From NCBI RefSeq assembly GCF_001426645.1, contig NZ_LMEX01000001.1, positions 60,245 through 124,244 of the forward strand: a DNA stretch of 64,000 nucleotides, in the 5' to 3' direction. The notes beneath the pieces were generated by a model. It was not told where the DNA came from. It worked only from the letters and a program-made list of their open reading frames with translations, and ran no database searches. Positions 43,501 through 52,514 of the stretch are shown here, piece after piece. Source of the stretch: Rhodanobacter sp. Root480. Lineage in GTDB: Bacteria; Pseudomonadota; Gammaproteobacteria; Xanthomonadales; Rhodanobacteraceae. How positions within the stretch are numbered: position 1 is the stretch's first letter; the number at the start of each line of letters is the position of its first letter. The position numbers and the translations under genes were made by a program.

Positions 43501-44114
43501 TGCTTCAGGAAGCGCACGTCGTTGCTGGCCAGCACCGGCAGGTTGAGTCCGGCGCCCAGAGCCAGCGCCTGCGTGTTCCAGTTTTCCTCGCCCTCGCGAC
43601 CGCAGCGGGTCAGTTCCAGGTACAGCCGGTCGGGAAACAGTTGCGCCAGCGGGCGCAGTTTCTCCAGGGCCGCGGACGTGCCCTGGTTCTGCGCGATGCG
43701 GCCGATTTCGCTGTCGCGGCCGAGCAGGGCGATCAGGCCGGAGGTGGTTTCCGCGGTAAGCCAGGCGGCGTCGACCAGGGCGCGGCCGCCGTGCTGGCCA
43801 TCGCGCCAGGCCCGCGAGACCAGCCGCGACAGGTTCAGATAACCGGCGTGGTGCTGGCACAGTAGCGTGAGGCGCCAGGGGCGGGGATCGTCCGGCGAGC
43901 TGATCCACAGGTCGCAGCCACCGATCGGCTTGATGCCGGCCGCGTTGCACGCCTTGTAGAACTTCACCAGCGCGAACATGTTGCTGTCGTCGGTCAGCGC
44001 CACCGCGGGTATGCCGTCGCGCACGCAGGCGCCGACCAGCGCCTTGATGCGGATGGTCGAATCGACCAGCGAATATTCGCTGTGCAGGTGCAGGTGGGTG
44101 TAGCGGACGGTCAT
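40575..44114 (-). CDS. dnaE: DNA polymerase III alpha subunit
   Basis: 1179 aa, close to E. coli DnaE (1160 aa). PHP domain at the N-terminus (HLHLHSEYSLVDSTIRIKAL). Palm catalytic acids in SMPDFDIDFCMDRRDE (about residue 400) and the third Asp near 555 in GVVTQFDKDDVEAVG. PHP, palm, fingers (GGYTLGGADLLRRAMGKKK), HhH and OB-fold (PWTIAGMVAAVRKR) domains run in the usual order. rnhB lies 106 bp upstream. Full-length, no frameshift seen. Confidence 0.97.
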   Translation of the reverse strand: MTVRYTHLHLHSEYSLVDSTIRIKALVGACVRDGIPAVALTDDSNMFALVKFYKACNAAGIKPIGGCDLWISSPDDPRPWRLTLLCQHHAGYLNLSRLVSRAWRDGQHGGRALVDAAWLTAETTSGLIALLGRDSEIGRIAQNQGTSAALEKLRPLAQLFPDRLYLELTRCGREGEENWNTQALALGAGLNLPVLASNDVRFLKQDDFEAHEARVCINQGRVLADPKRPHDYSDQQYLKTPEEMAALFADLPEALENTVELAKRCNLELKFGTYYLPDFPVPGDHDLDSYIRELAREGLQQRLALAPLANNHTREDYDQRLERELDVIVKMGFPGYFLIVSDFIRWGKDNGIPVGPGRGSGAGSLVAWALKITDLDPLQFDLLFERFLNPERVSMPDFDIDFCMDRRDEVIDYVSRKYGRDRVSQIITYGSMAAKAVLRDSGRVLSMGYGQVDKLAKLIPPRPLDLTLSDALNRSEKAKKEPERVVREFCDIYEQDEDARALIDLALKLENLTRNAGKHAGGVVIAPTPLTDFAPLYCEPGGGGVVTQFDKDDVEAVGLVKFDFLGLRTLTIIDWAVKAINARRARTGEEPLDIAALPLDDPAPYELLKKAQTVAVFQLESSGMQRMLKDAKPDRFEDIIALVALYRPGPMDLIPSFVARKHGREDVEYPDPRVEPILKETYGIMVYQEQVMQMAQIVGGYTLGGADLLRRAMGKKKVEEMVKHRAIFREGAAKDGLSGEKADAIFDLMEKFAGYGFNKSHAAAYALVSYQTAWLKAHYPAEFMAATISSDMDNTDKVVTFLDESRAIGIAVQPPDVNASEYMFVAVEPKTIQYGLGAIKGVGQGACEAIVAERANGAYTDLADFCRRVDPTRLNRRVLEALILCGSLDALAPTRASLIAQLPNAMKAAEQHLRDKQSGQNDMFGAAMGNATPVLKVELPVVAEWPLEQKLQGERDTLGHYLSGHPTDPWKDELAQLSTCPLGEIVDRYQPPKPRRNDDGDGNRFRRGPDTPWTIAGMVAAVRKRGDSDAFVRIEDGSGSIEVSFFGELYQQIAPLLTRDQILIVEGGLRIDDFSGGGFQLRARSALSLAEACHKHARLLRLKLDGISPDFPAQLQRVLTGYRGGRATVILHNYRNGAAQADLELGDEWRVDAVPDLLRAVRAMPGIEAVRLRIVKQQD

Positions 44115-44220
44115 GCAGTCTTACGCGCTGAATCCATGCAGGCTACCGGGCGCCCTGCGCATCGGCAAGATTGACATGTGCGCGGTTTGCGCCAAACGGC
44201 GCCCGTGCTGGCGCCAGCCC

Positions 44221-44880
44221 TCAGAGCAGTGGCTGTTGCAGCAATCGACCCACCGGGGCAAAGCTGCGCCGGTGCTGGCGGCACGGGCCCAGCTGTTGCA
44301 GCGAGGCCAGGTGCAACGGGGTGCCGTAGCCCTTGTGTGTGGCGAAGCCGTAGCCCGGATAGTCGTCTTCCATCGCCACCATCAGGCGGTCGCGGCTGAC
44401 CTTGGCCAGGATCGATGCGGCGCTGATCGCCGGCACGCGTGCGTCGCCACCGATGATGGCGCGGCCGGGGCAGGGCAGATCCTTGGGCAGTTGGTTGCCG
44501 TCGATGAATGCTTCCTGCGCAACCACGCTCAGCCCGGCCACGGCGCGGCTCATGCCGGCCATGGTGGCGTGGAAGATGTTGAGGCGGTCGATCTCTTCCA
44601 CCTCGATCATCACCACGCACCAGGCCAGCGCGCGTTCGATGATCTGCGGATACAGGGCCTCGCGCTTCACTTCGGTGAGTTTCTTTGAATCGTCCAGCGC
44701 CTTGATGGGTCGCGACGGATCGAGGATGACCGCCGCCACCGCCAGCGGACCGGCCAGCGGTCCGCGTCCGGCCTCGTCGACACCGGCCACCAGCAGGCCC
44801 GGGGTAGTTGCGATATAGCCCTTGCGGCGCGAGAACGGGGTGGCGGCACGCGTGCGCGCGGGGCGTTCAAGCACGGGCAT
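44221..44880 (-). CDS. rnhB: Ribonuclease HII
   Basis: 219 aa. RNase HII cuts 5' to ribonucleotides embedded in DNA. Motif [15 protein letters not shown] with D and [13 protein letters not shown] and SILAKVSRD. The ATG at 44880 overlaps the end of lpxB by 14 bp and adds a 27-residue basic N-terminal extension ([18 protein letters not shown]) that is longer than in E. coli; a later start cannot be excluded, though no better one is obvious. Confidence 0.94.
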   Translation of the reverse strand: MPVLERPARTRAATPFSRRKGYIATTPGLLVAGVDEAGRGPLAGPLAVAAVILDPSRPIKALDDSKKLTEVKREALYPQIIERALAWCVVMIEVEEIDRLNIFHATMAGMSRAVAGLSVVAQEAFIDGNQLPKDLPCPGRAIIGGDARVPAISAASILAKVSRDRLMVAMEDDYPGYGFATHKGYGTPLHLASLQQLGPCRQHRRSFAPVGRLLQQPLL

Positions 44881-46075
44881 GCGCGTGCTCCAGCAGCTCG
44901 GCCACGGCCGTGGCGGCGCGGTCGGCGGCGTGGTGGGCGTCGTCGCCGCGCAAGGCCTGGTGCAGGTGCTCGAAGGCGGCCACCACGGCGCCGCGACGTT
45001 CACTGTCGCGGAACAGCGCCAGGGTGGCGTCGGCGAGTTTCTCCGCGGTGCAGTCGTCCTGCATCAATTCAGGCACGGGCAGACCGGGCAAGCCTTCGGC
45101 GCGCGCCAGGATATTGGGCAGGGTGAAGATGTCGGTCTTCAACATGTTCAGCGCGCGGGCGATGCGGTAGCTCATCGGCGCCACGCGATAACCCACCACC
45201 ATCGGCCGCTTGGCCAGCATCGCCTCCAGCGTGGCGGTGCCGGAGGCCAGCAGGACCATGTCGGCGGCCATCATCGCCTCGTGGGCGTGGCCTTCGAGCA
45301 GCAGCGGTGCGGTTTCATCGCGCGTGCCGTTGGCCAGCATGGTCTTCAGCATGGCGTGCACCTGCGGGTTGGCGGCGGGTATCACCACACGCAATCCCGG
45401 GATCGCGGCCGCCACGCGGTGCGCGGCGTCGATGAAAAGCTGGCCCAGTCGCGACAGCTCGGAAGGGCGGCTGCCGGGCAGCAACGCCAGCACGGGCGCT
45501 TCCTGCGGCAATTGCAGTGCCTCGCGTGCAGCCACCCGATCGGCCACCAGTGGAAAACGGTCGGCCAGCGGATGGCCCACGAAGCGGGCGTCGACACCGT
45601 GCTTGGCGTAGATCGCCGGCTCCATCGGAAACAGGCACAGCACGCGGTCGGCACTGCGGCCGATCCGGGCGGCGCGCTTTTCCCGCCACGCCCATACCGA
45701 CGGGCTGACGTAATGCACCGTGCGCAATCCGGCCTCTTTCAGGCGGCGCTCGACGGCGAGGTTGAAGTCCGGGGCGTCGATGCCGATCACCACATCGGGC
45801 CGCGTCTTCAACAAGCGGGCAACCAGCGTGCGGCGCAGGCGAAGCAGCCGCGGCAGATGCTTCAGCACCTCCACGAAACCCATCACCGACAACTCGCGGA
45901 TGTCGTGCCAGGACTCGAAACCCTGCGCCTGCATGCGCGCGCCGCCGATGCCCACGAAGCGTGCTTGCGGGTAGCGTCGGCGCAGGGCCTCGATCAGGTC
46001 GGCGCCGAGCTGGTCGCCGGAGTCTTCGCCGGCGATGATGGCGAAGGTTGGGGCAGAGGCGTCGATGTTTTGCAT
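44867..46075 (-). CDS. lpxB: Lipid-A-disaccharide synthase
   Basis: 402 aa. LpxB joins UDP-2,3-diacylglucosamine to lipid X. N-terminal [19 protein letters not shown], then [28 protein letters not shown] and [19 protein letters not shown]. Follows lpxA after 60 bp and overlaps rnhB by 14 bp. Part of the lpxD-fabZ-lpxA-lpxB run. Confidence 0.96.
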   Translation of the reverse strand: MQNIDASAPTFAIIAGEDSGDQLGADLIEALRRRYPQARFVGIGGARMQAQGFESWHDIRELSVMGFVEVLKHLPRLLRLRRTLVARLLKTRPDVVIGIDAPDFNLAVERRLKEAGLRTVHYVSPSVWAWREKRAARIGRSADRVLCLFPMEPAIYAKHGVDARFVGHPLADRFPLVADRVAAREALQLPQEAPVLALLPGSRPSELSRLGQLFIDAAHRVAAAIPGLRVVIPAANPQVHAMLKTMLANGTRDETAPLLLEGHAHEAMMAADMVLLASGTATLEAMLAKRPMVVGYRVAPMSYRIARALNMLKTDIFTLPNILARAEGLPGLPVPELMQDDCTAEKLADATLALFRDSERRGAVVAAFEHLHQALRGDDAHHAADRAATAVAELLEHAHARA

Positions 46076-46135
46076 TTTCGCCCCTCCAAATCAGAGCAAG
46101 AGCGCGTGTTTGATTTCGCGACAAGCGCGATGCGC

Positions 46136-46924
46136 TTATCGCGCCAGCGCCCGCTCGCTGCGGTCGATGAAGTCGAGCATGGCGCGCACGTCGTCGCTTT
46201 CGCGGGCCTGCGTGGCCAGTTGCTCGCGCGCTTCGGGCAGCGACAGGCCGGCCATGTACAGCGTGCGGTAGGCGCGCTTGATCGCGGCGATCCGTGGCGC
46301 GTCGAAGCCGCGGCGTTTCAGGCCCTCGCTGTTGATGCCACGCGGGCGGCCCTGCTGCTCGTTGGCCATGGTGACGAACGGTGGCACGTCATGACCGACC
46401 AGGCAGCCCATGCCGATGAACGCGTGGGCGCCCACCTTGCAGAACTGGTGCACGCCCGAATAGCCGGAAAGAATCGTCCAGTCGCCGATTTCCACGTGCC
46501 CGGCCAGTGCCGAGTAGTTGGAAAACACCACGTTGTTGCCGATCTGGCAATCATGCGCGATATGCACGTAGGCCAGCACCCAGTTGTCGTTGCCGAGGCG
46601 GGTGAAGCCGCCGCCGTCGCCGGTGCCGCGGTTGATGGTGACGAACTCGCGGATAAGGTTGCGGTCGCCGATCACCAGCTCGGTATGCTCGCCGCCGAAT
46701 TTCTTGTCCTGCGGGTCGCCGCCCAGCGAGGCGAACTGGGCGATGCGATTGTCGCGGCCGATGCGAGTGGGGCCCTCGATCACCACATGCGGCCCGATCA
46801 CGGTGCCTTCGCCGACGTGCACGTCCGCGCCGATCACGCTGTACGCACCGATGCCGACATTGGCGCCGATGACGGCGGCCGGATCGACCTGGGCGGTGGG
46901 ATGGATCGAGGCGGGCTGGGTCAT
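46136..46924 (-). CDS. lpxA: UDP-N-acetylglucosamine acyltransferase
   Basis: 262 aa. LpxA starts lipid A synthesis by 3-O-acylating UDP-GlcNAc. Left-handed beta-helix of hexapeptide repeats ([34 protein letters not shown]), with the catalytic His in [19 protein letters not shown] at 46924 overlaps the fabZ stop by 4 bp. Confidence 0.96.
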   Translation of the reverse strand: MTQPASIHPTAQVDPAAVIGANVGIGAYSVIGADVHVGEGTVIGPHVVIEGPTRIGRDNRIAQFASLGGDPQDKKFGGEHTELVIGDRNLIREFVTINRGTGDGGGFTRLGNDNWVLAYVHIAHDCQIGNNVVFSNYSALAGHVEIGDWTILSGYSGVHQFCKVGAHAFIGMGCLVGHDVPPFVTMANEQQGRPRGINSEGLKRRGFDAPRIAAIKRAYRTLYMAGLSLPEAREQLATQARESDDVRAMLDFIDRSERALAR

Positions 46925-47394
46925 TTCTCCGCCCTCGCCGCACACATCAGTTCGCAGCAGGCTACCTCCTTGCCATCCACCACCGAGCGCGCAAGGAACA
47001 GGCCCATGCCGCGCATCACGCGCTTTTGCGTCACTTCGAAACGCAACTGGTCGCCGGGCACCACCGGTGCGGTGAAGCGCGCGTTGTCGACCTTCACCAG
47101 GTAGAACAGCGGCGCCTCGATCAGGCCCTTGGAGCGGTTGCTGAGCTGGGTCAGCAGGCCGGCGGCCTGCGCCATCGCCTCGATGATGAGCACGCCGGGC
47201 ATCACCGGGTGGTTCGGGAAATGGCCGTTGAAGAAGGGCTCGTTGATGGTGACGTTCTTCAACGCCACGATGCTGGTTTCCGGCACGATCTCGATGACCC
47301 GGTCGACCAGCAGGAACGGATAGCGGTGTGGCAACAGCTTCTGGATCTGTTCCACAGTCACCGGCAAGGTGATCGCCGGGGTGTTCTCACTCAT
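46921..47394 (-). CDS. fabZ: 3-hydroxyacyl-ACP dehydratase FabZ
   Basis: 157 aa. FabZ dehydrates 3-hydroxyacyl-ACP in fatty acid elongation and competes with LpxA/LpxD for hydroxyacyl-ACP, so the adjacency is functional. Hot-dog fold with [15 protein letters not shown] and catalytic [20 protein letters not shown] (His and Glu). AAGGAC precedes ATG 47394. It overlaps lpxD by 8 bp and lpxA by 4 bp. Confidence 0.96.
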   Translation of the reverse strand: MSENTPAITLPVTVEQIQKLLPHRYPFLLVDRVIEIVPETSIVALKNVTINEPFFNGHFPNHPVMPGVLIIEAMAQAAGLLTQLSNRSKGLIEAPLFYLVKVDNARFTAPVVPGDQLRFEVTQKRVMRGMGLFLARSVVDGKEVACCELMCAARAEK

Positions 47395-48439
47395 GATTCT
47401 TGTCCTTTTCCAGCGCCGCCAGGCGGCGCGCGTACGCGTCCAGGTGTTTGAAGCGCGCGGCATTCTTCCGCCATGGGCGGCTTTCCTGCAACGGTACCCC
47501 AGATGAATATTCGCCCGGCTCGTGGATCGAATGGGTGACCAGGCTCTTGGCGGTAATGGTAACCCGATCAGCCAGTTCCAGATGGCCAAGCACGCCGGCG
47601 TTGCCGCCGATCATGCAATAGCGGCCGATCTTCGCGCTGCCGGCCACCGCCGCGCAGCCGGCCATCGCGGTGTGCGCGCCCACGTGCACGTTGTGGGCGA
47701 TCTGGATCTGGTTGTCCAGCCGCACGTCTTCCTCAAGCACGGTGTCTTCCAGCGCGCCGCGGTCGATGGTGGTGTTGGCGCCGATCTCGCAGTCGTCGCC
47801 GATGCGCACGCCACCCAGTTGCGGCATTTTTACCCAATGGGCCGGACCAGGGCCGCCACGGTCGAACGCCAGGCCGAAACCGTCCGAGCCGATCACCGCG
47901 CCCGGATGGATCAGCACGCGCTGGCCCAGCGTTACGCGAACCACCAGCGTCACCCGCGCCACCAGGCGTGAATGCGCGCCCACGGTGCAGCCGTCGCCGA
48001 TGATGCAATGCGGTCCCAGCACCGCGCCGTCACCGATCATGGCGTCGTCGCCGATCACGCAGCACGGTCCGATGCTGGCGCTCTGGCTGACCCGTGCCGT
48101 TGGCGCGACCACCGCGCTGGGATGGATGCCCACTGGCGCCGACGGCAAACGTTCGAACAGCGCCGCGATTTTCGCGTAGGCCAGGTACGGGTCGGCCGCG
48201 ACCAGCGCGGCGCCCGGGCACTCGGACAGGTTTTCCGCGCGGACGACCACGATGCCGGCGCCACTGGCAGCCAGCTTGGCGGTGTACTTGCTGTTGGCGA
48301 GGAAGCTGAGCTGGCTCGGTCCCGCCGCCGCCAGGGTGCCGACCCCGTCGACACGCACGCTCGCGTCGCCATGCGGTACGAGGCCGAAGCGCTCGGCCAG
48401 TTCGGCCAGGGTGTAGCTGGGGGTCGTGCTCACGGTCAT
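47387..48439 (-). CDS. lpxD: UDP-3-O-acylglucosamine N-acyltransferase
   Basis: 350 aa. LpxD N-acylates the LpxA/LpxC product. N-terminal uridine-binding domain, then hexapeptide beta-helix with the catalytic His in LDNQIQIAHNVHVGAHTA, and a C-terminal helix (NAARFKHLDAYARRLAALE). The frame opens with ATG at 48439, but GGAG directly touches that codon; GTG at 48433 (VSTTPSY) has the same GGAG six bases away and may be the true start. No skp gene separates it from bamA. Confidence 0.95.
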   Translation of the reverse strand: MTVSTTPSYTLAELAERFGLVPHGDASVRVDGVGTLAAAGPSQLSFLANSKYTAKLAASGAGIVVVRAENLSECPGAALVAADPYLAYAKIAALFERLPSAPVGIHPSAVVAPTARVSQSASIGPCCVIGDDAMIGDGAVLGPHCIIGDGCTVGAHSRLVARVTLVVRVTLGQRVLIHPGAVIGSDGFGLAFDRGGPGPAHWVKMPQLGGVRIGDDCEIGANTTIDRGALEDTVLEEDVRLDNQIQIAHNVHVGAHTAMAGCAAVAGSAKIGRYCMIGGNAGVLGHLELADRVTITAKSLVTHSIHEPGEYSSGVPLQESRPWRKNAARFKHLDAYARRLAALEKDKNHE

Positions 48440-48470
48440 CTCCGAAGGCGCGAGGGACGCGAAACGGAAA

Positions 48471-48489
48471 AGCGCGGCATCGCCGCGCT
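48471..48489 (-). terminator. Hairpin between bamA and lpxD (weak terminator or attenuator)
   Basis: AGCGCGGC, loop ATC, GCCGCGCT: an 8-bp perfect stem in the 79 bp after bamA. On the minus strand it is followed by TTTCCG, too weak a T-tract for efficient termination, so it more likely tunes read-through into lpxD or stabilises the bamA 3' end. Confidence 0.45.
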
Positions 48490-48518
48490 CCTTTCCAGCG
48501 TTTGCGGGAGGTCCGGTA

Positions 48519-50942
48519 TCAGAACTGGCTCCCGAAGGTGAACTGGACCCGCTCCTCGTAGTGGTGGTCCTCTTTCTGCGAGCGGATCGGTACGGCCAGG
48601 CTGATGATCAGCGGGCCGATCGGCGCCTGCCACTGCAGCGACAAACCGGTCGATGCGCGCAACTGCTTGGCGTCGAAGCTCTGGTAATCCTTGTACGCAT
48701 TGCCGACGTCCATGAACCAGGACACGCGGGCCGTGTTGATGTCCTTGAGGAACGGCAGCGGGATGAACACCTGCGCCGTGCCGAGCACCTTGAACGCGCC
48801 GCCGATCGGTTGTGCGTAGGAGTAGTAGCCGCCGGTGCAGGTGCCGTCGGGGTTCTGTGTGGCGCGGGGGCCCACGCAGGAGCGTGGACCCAGTGTGTTG
48901 TCCTGGAATCCACGCACGTCGCGCACGCCGCCGGAGTAGAAGTTTTGCCAGAACGGGAAGTCATTGCGCACGTCGGTCAGGACGTGGGTGGGATCTTCCT
49001 TCTCGCTGGCAGCTTTCAGTGCTTCGAACTGCGCGTCGCTGATGCCGTTCCTGCCGTAGCTCTGGCCGTAACCGACCTGGCCATCCAGGTACAGCACGAA
49101 GCCCAGGCCGACCGGCCAGTAGTGGTTGGCCTGCGCAAAGAACTTCCAGTACTTCGCGGTCGAACCGGGCAGGGCGACATCCACCGACGCCGCCAGCAGG
49201 CCACCACGGGTGGGTGCCCAGTAACCGTTGCGGGTGTCGTGGTTCCAGCCGACCGTGCCGGTCCAGGCGTGCTCGGTGCGATTTCCGAGCTGGTCCTGGT
49301 ATGCCACGAACTGCGGCGGGCTGTAGAAGCTGGTGACGATGCGGTTGCTGCTGATGCCAAGACCCAGGCGCAAGCTGTCGGTTTCGCCGAGCGGCACGCC
49401 CAGGTAGGAGGAGAACGCCTTGGTGCTCGTCTCGTAGTTGGCCAGTTCGGTATTGCCGTAATCGGTCTTGGAATAGGTGGCGTTGTAGCCGATGCCAATA
49501 CCGTTGTCGGTGAGGTACGGGTTGTAGTAGTTGAGGTTGAAACGGGTGTAGTAGCTGCTGCGCTCACCGCTGATCGCAAAGCTGTCGCCGCTGCCGAACA
49601 GGTTGTTCTGCGACACCGAGGCCGACAGGATCATGCCCGAATACTGCGAATAGCCCACGCCGAACTGCATGCTGCCGGCCGACTGCTCCTCGACCTTGAC
49701 CGTCACGTCGACCTTGTCCTGGGTGCCGGGGACCAGCTTCTTGTCGATGTCCACCTTCTTGAAATAGCCCAGCCGCTGCAGACGGATCTTGGAGCGGTCG
49801 ACGGCGGCCTGCGAATAGAACGTCCCTTCAAGCTGGCGCATCTCGCGGCGCAGCACGCCGTCTTCGGTGCGGGTATTGCCCTGGAAGACCACGCGGCGCA
49901 CGTACACGCGCTGGCCCGGTTCGACGTACAGCGTGAGGTCGACCGTGCGCTTTTCCTTGTCCAGCTTGGGAATCGAGGTGACCTTGGCGAAGGCGTAGCC
50001 GAGGTTGGCCAGCAGTGCCTTGATGCCGTCGGTACTGGCTTCCACCAAGGCCCGGTTGAAGGTGTCGCCCGGTTCCACGATGACCAGGTGGCGCAGCGTG
50101 GATTCCGGCAGGATCAGGTCGCCCAGCAGCTTCACGGCGGTGACCTTGTAGATCTCGCCTTCCTTCACGTCGGCGGCCACGTACATCGTGCGTTTGTCCG
50201 GTGCGATCGTCACCTGGGTGGAGTCGATGCCGAAGTCGGCGTAGCCGCGGTTCATGTAATAGGACTGCAGCTTTTCCATGTCGCCGGAAAGTTTTTCGCG
50301 CGAGTACTGGTCATTCTTCGAATACCAGGACGTCCAGTTGGTGGTGCCCGATTCGAAGTCGCTGCGGATTTCCTTGTCGGTAAAGGCGTGGTTGCCGAGG
50401 ATGTTGATTTCCTTGATCTTCGACACCTTGCCTTCGCGAATCTCGATTTCCACCGCCACCCGGTTGCGATCCAGGTGGGTGACATGCGGCTCCACCGACA
50501 CGTTGTACTTGCCGCGGTTGTAGTACTGGTGGATCAGTTCCTGCCGGACCCGGTCCAGCGCCAGGCGATCGAAGGTCTCGCCTTCGGCCAGGCCGATTTC
50601 CTTCAGGCCTTTCTTCAGGTCTTCGGACTTGATGTCCTTGTTGCCGCGCAAGGTGAGCTTGCTGATCGACGGCCGTTCGACCACCTTGATCACCAAAATG
50701 TTGCCTTCGCGGCTGAGCTCCACGTCGGTGAAGAACTTGGTGTCGTACAACGCGCGGATGGCCCGCTGGGCCTGCGCATTGGTCATCTGGTCGCCCTTGT
50801 CCACCGGCAGGTAGTTGTAGACCGTGCCGGCCGCGATGCGGCTGAGCCCGTCGATGCGGATGTCCGACACCACGAAGGGCGCGAACGCGAACGCGTTGGC
50901 GGAGAGGGAGGCAAGCAGGAGCAGGGCGGCGACACGCTTCAT
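48519..50942 (-). CDS. bamA: Outer-membrane assembly factor BamA
   Basis: 807 aa. Signal peptide about 1-20, five POTRA domains (about 25-425), then a 16-strand barrel. The L6 VRGFQDNTLGP motif is present; the C-terminus ends VQFTFGSQF with terminal Phe. Two cysteines shortly after VRGF (SCVGPRATQNPDGTC) sit in a predicted surface loop and could form a disulfide. Essential insertase for outer-membrane proteins. rseP lies 186 bp upstream; lpxD is 79 bp downstream. Confidence 0.97.
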   Translation of the reverse strand: MKRVAALLLLASLSANAFAFAPFVVSDIRIDGLSRIAAGTVYNYLPVDKGDQMTNAQAQRAIRALYDTKFFTDVELSREGNILVIKVVERPSISKLTLRGNKDIKSEDLKKGLKEIGLAEGETFDRLALDRVRQELIHQYYNRGKYNVSVEPHVTHLDRNRVAVEIEIREGKVSKIKEINILGNHAFTDKEIRSDFESGTTNWTSWYSKNDQYSREKLSGDMEKLQSYYMNRGYADFGIDSTQVTIAPDKRTMYVAADVKEGEIYKVTAVKLLGDLILPESTLRHLVIVEPGDTFNRALVEASTDGIKALLANLGYAFAKVTSIPKLDKEKRTVDLTLYVEPGQRVYVRRVVFQGNTRTEDGVLRREMRQLEGTFYSQAAVDRSKIRLQRLGYFKKVDIDKKLVPGTQDKVDVTVKVEEQSAGSMQFGVGYSQYSGMILSASVSQNNLFGSGDSFAISGERSSYYTRFNLNYYNPYLTDNGIGIGYNATYSKTDYGNTELANYETSTKAFSSYLGVPLGETDSLRLGLGISSNRIVTSFYSPPQFVAYQDQLGNRTEHAWTGTVGWNHDTRNGYWAPTRGGLLAASVDVALPGSTAKYWKFFAQANHYWPVGLGFVLYLDGQVGYGQSYGRNGISDAQFEALKAASEKEDPTHVLTDVRNDFPFWQNFYSGGVRDVRGFQDNTLGPRSCVGPRATQNPDGTCTGGYYSYAQPIGGAFKVLGTAQVFIPLPFLKDINTARVSWFMDVGNAYKDYQSFDAKQLRASTGLSLQWQAPIGPLIISLAVPIRSQKEDHHYEERVQFTFGSQF

Positions 50943-51006
50943 CGTCGATTCCGATGGGTTATTTGGATGAGGCAGCCTGCGCGGCCACCTCGATCAACAG
51001 TGAAGC

Positions 51007-51035
51007 TAAGGACGAATCCCGCTTCGAGAAAGTAC
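51007..51035 (-). promoter_or_regulatory. Possible sigma-E-like promoter upstream of bamA
   Basis: On the minus strand GTACTT (51035-51030), 16 bases, then GTCCTTA (51013-51007) approximates the extracytoplasmic-stress consensus GGAACTT-N16-TCTRA. It lies about 65 bp before the bamA start. bamA is a classical sigma-E target in E. coli. The match is imperfect in both boxes, so this is a suggestion only. Confidence 0.22.
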
Positions 51036-51128
51036 TGACACGTGGCCGTGGTGCATCGCGAGGTCCGCCGTCGCGATGCCACGCACAGTGGCGTGCCGCG
51101 GTCATGAGCTTGTCGTGAAGCGCTGGCG

Positions 51129-52475
51129 TCACGACAGCAGCATGCGGTGAATATCGTTGTAGAACGCCAGCCCCATCAGGGTGAACAGCAGCGCCAGGCC
51201 GATGTACTGACCGACGATCATGACCTGTTCGCTGACCGGACTGCCTTTGACCAACTCGACAAGGTAATACAGCAGGTGGCCGCCGTCCAAGACCGGGATC
51301 GGCAGCAGGTTGAGAATGGCCAGGCTCAGCGACACCAATGCCAGGAATTGCAGGAACCACGGCAGGCCCATGCTGGCCGATGCATTGGCCACCTCGGCGA
51401 TGCCGATCACGCCGGAAAGGTTCTTCGTCGACGCCTCGCCGGTGAGCATCTTGCCCAGCATGCTGAACGTCTGCGTGGTGTTGCGCCAGGTGGTTTCCAG
51501 CGAAGCACCCAGCGCGCGCAGCGGGCCGTAATGCAGGGTGGCCAGTTCGGTTACCGGCGAGCCCACGCCCATCACCCAGCGCGCCGGCTGGCCCTGCAGC
51601 GATTCGAAGCGGGTGGTGACATCCAGCTTCAGCGGTTGGCCGTTCCGGTTGACCACCAGCGCAAGCGTGGGCGATGTTGCCGCCTCCTTCTGCACCAGCT
51701 CACCGAACGCCAAAAAATCCGTTGCCGCCTTGCCGTTGACGCTGACGATGCGGTCACCCCCCTGCATGCCTGCCAGCGCGGCCGGCTGGCCCGCCATCAC
51801 GGTGGCGGCGATGGCCGGCGGCGGCGCCAGTTTCAGGCCCAGCGTGTCGAGGTAATGGCCCACGTCCTGCCCGGCGGGCAATTGATTGAGCGGCAACACC
51901 AGCTGGCGTTGCGCACCATCGGCGTCGCGTACGGTCAGCGGCAGCGGTTGGCGGCCCAGCAGCGCGTTGGCCACCGCCGCCATGGAATCGCTCCAGGTCG
52001 ACACCGGCTCGCCATCGACCGCCAGGATGCGATCGCCCGGCTGCACGCCGGCCACGGCGGCCATGCTGTTTGGCGTGGCGGTCACCACGGGCGCCACGTC
52101 GGGCTTGCCCAGCATGAACATCGCCCAGAACGCCACGATCGTGAAAATCAGGTTGAACCCTGGCCCCGCCGCCACGATGGCGATGCGTTTCCACACCGAC
52201 TTGCCGGTGAATTCCTGCGCGCGCAGGGCGGGGTCGACCTCGCCCTCGCGGGCATCGAGCATCTTGACGTAGCCGCCCAGCGGGATCGCCGCGATCTGGT
52301 ACTCGGTGCCGTCCCGGCCGACCCGTTTCCAGATCGCGCGGCCAAAGCCCACCGAAAAACGCAGCACCTTGACGCCACAGCGGCGCGCGACCCAGTAATG
52401 GCCAAATTCGTGAAAGGTCACCAGCACGCCAAGCGTGACCAGCAACCAGAATACCGAGCCGAAGAAGGAAGTCAT
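51129..52475 (-). CDS. rseP: Site-2 protease RseP
   Basis: 448 aa. Intramembrane zinc metalloprotease that cleaves RseA to release sigma-E and removes remnant signal peptides. HExxH in TFHEFGHYWVARR near residue 22; two PDZ domains (VQPGDRILAVDGEPV and MQGGDRIVSVNGKAA); third-TM motif NLLPIPVLDGGHLL. ATG at 52475 is preferred to the TTG one codon upstream. It lies 39 bp after dxr, upstream of bamA. Confidence 0.95.
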   Translation of the reverse strand: MTSFFGSVFWLLVTLGVLVTFHEFGHYWVARRCGVKVLRFSVGFGRAIWKRVGRDGTEYQIAAIPLGGYVKMLDAREGEVDPALRAQEFTGKSVWKRIAIVAAGPGFNLIFTIVAFWAMFMLGKPDVAPVVTATPNSMAAVAGVQPGDRILAVDGEPVSTWSDSMAAVANALLGRQPLPLTVRDADGAQRQLVLPLNQLPAGQDVGHYLDTLGLKLAPPPAIAATVMAGQPAALAGMQGGDRIVSVNGKAATDFLAFGELVQKEAATSPTLALVVNRNGQPLKLDVTTRFESLQGQPARWVMGVGSPVTELATLHYGPLRALGASLETTWRNTTQTFSMLGKMLTGEASTKNLSGVIGIAEVANASASMGLPWFLQFLALVSLSLAILNLLPIPVLDGGHLLYYLVELVKGSPVSEQVMIVGQYIGLALLFTLMGLAFYNDIHRMLLS

Positions 52476-52514
52476 CAAGTGCCGAAGTTGAGGAAAATCG
52501 CGGGCTACAGAATA

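Noticed and set aside
41676..43865. 729-codon open frame on the plus strand, opposite dnaE
   Set aside because: Antisense shadow of DnaE; no start context and no domain.
48426..51038. 870-codon open frame on the plus strand, opposite bamA
   Set aside because: Antisense shadow in high-GC DNA: the composition is biased to Val/Ala/His/Gln/Arg with no family motif, while the minus strand encodes a full BamA.
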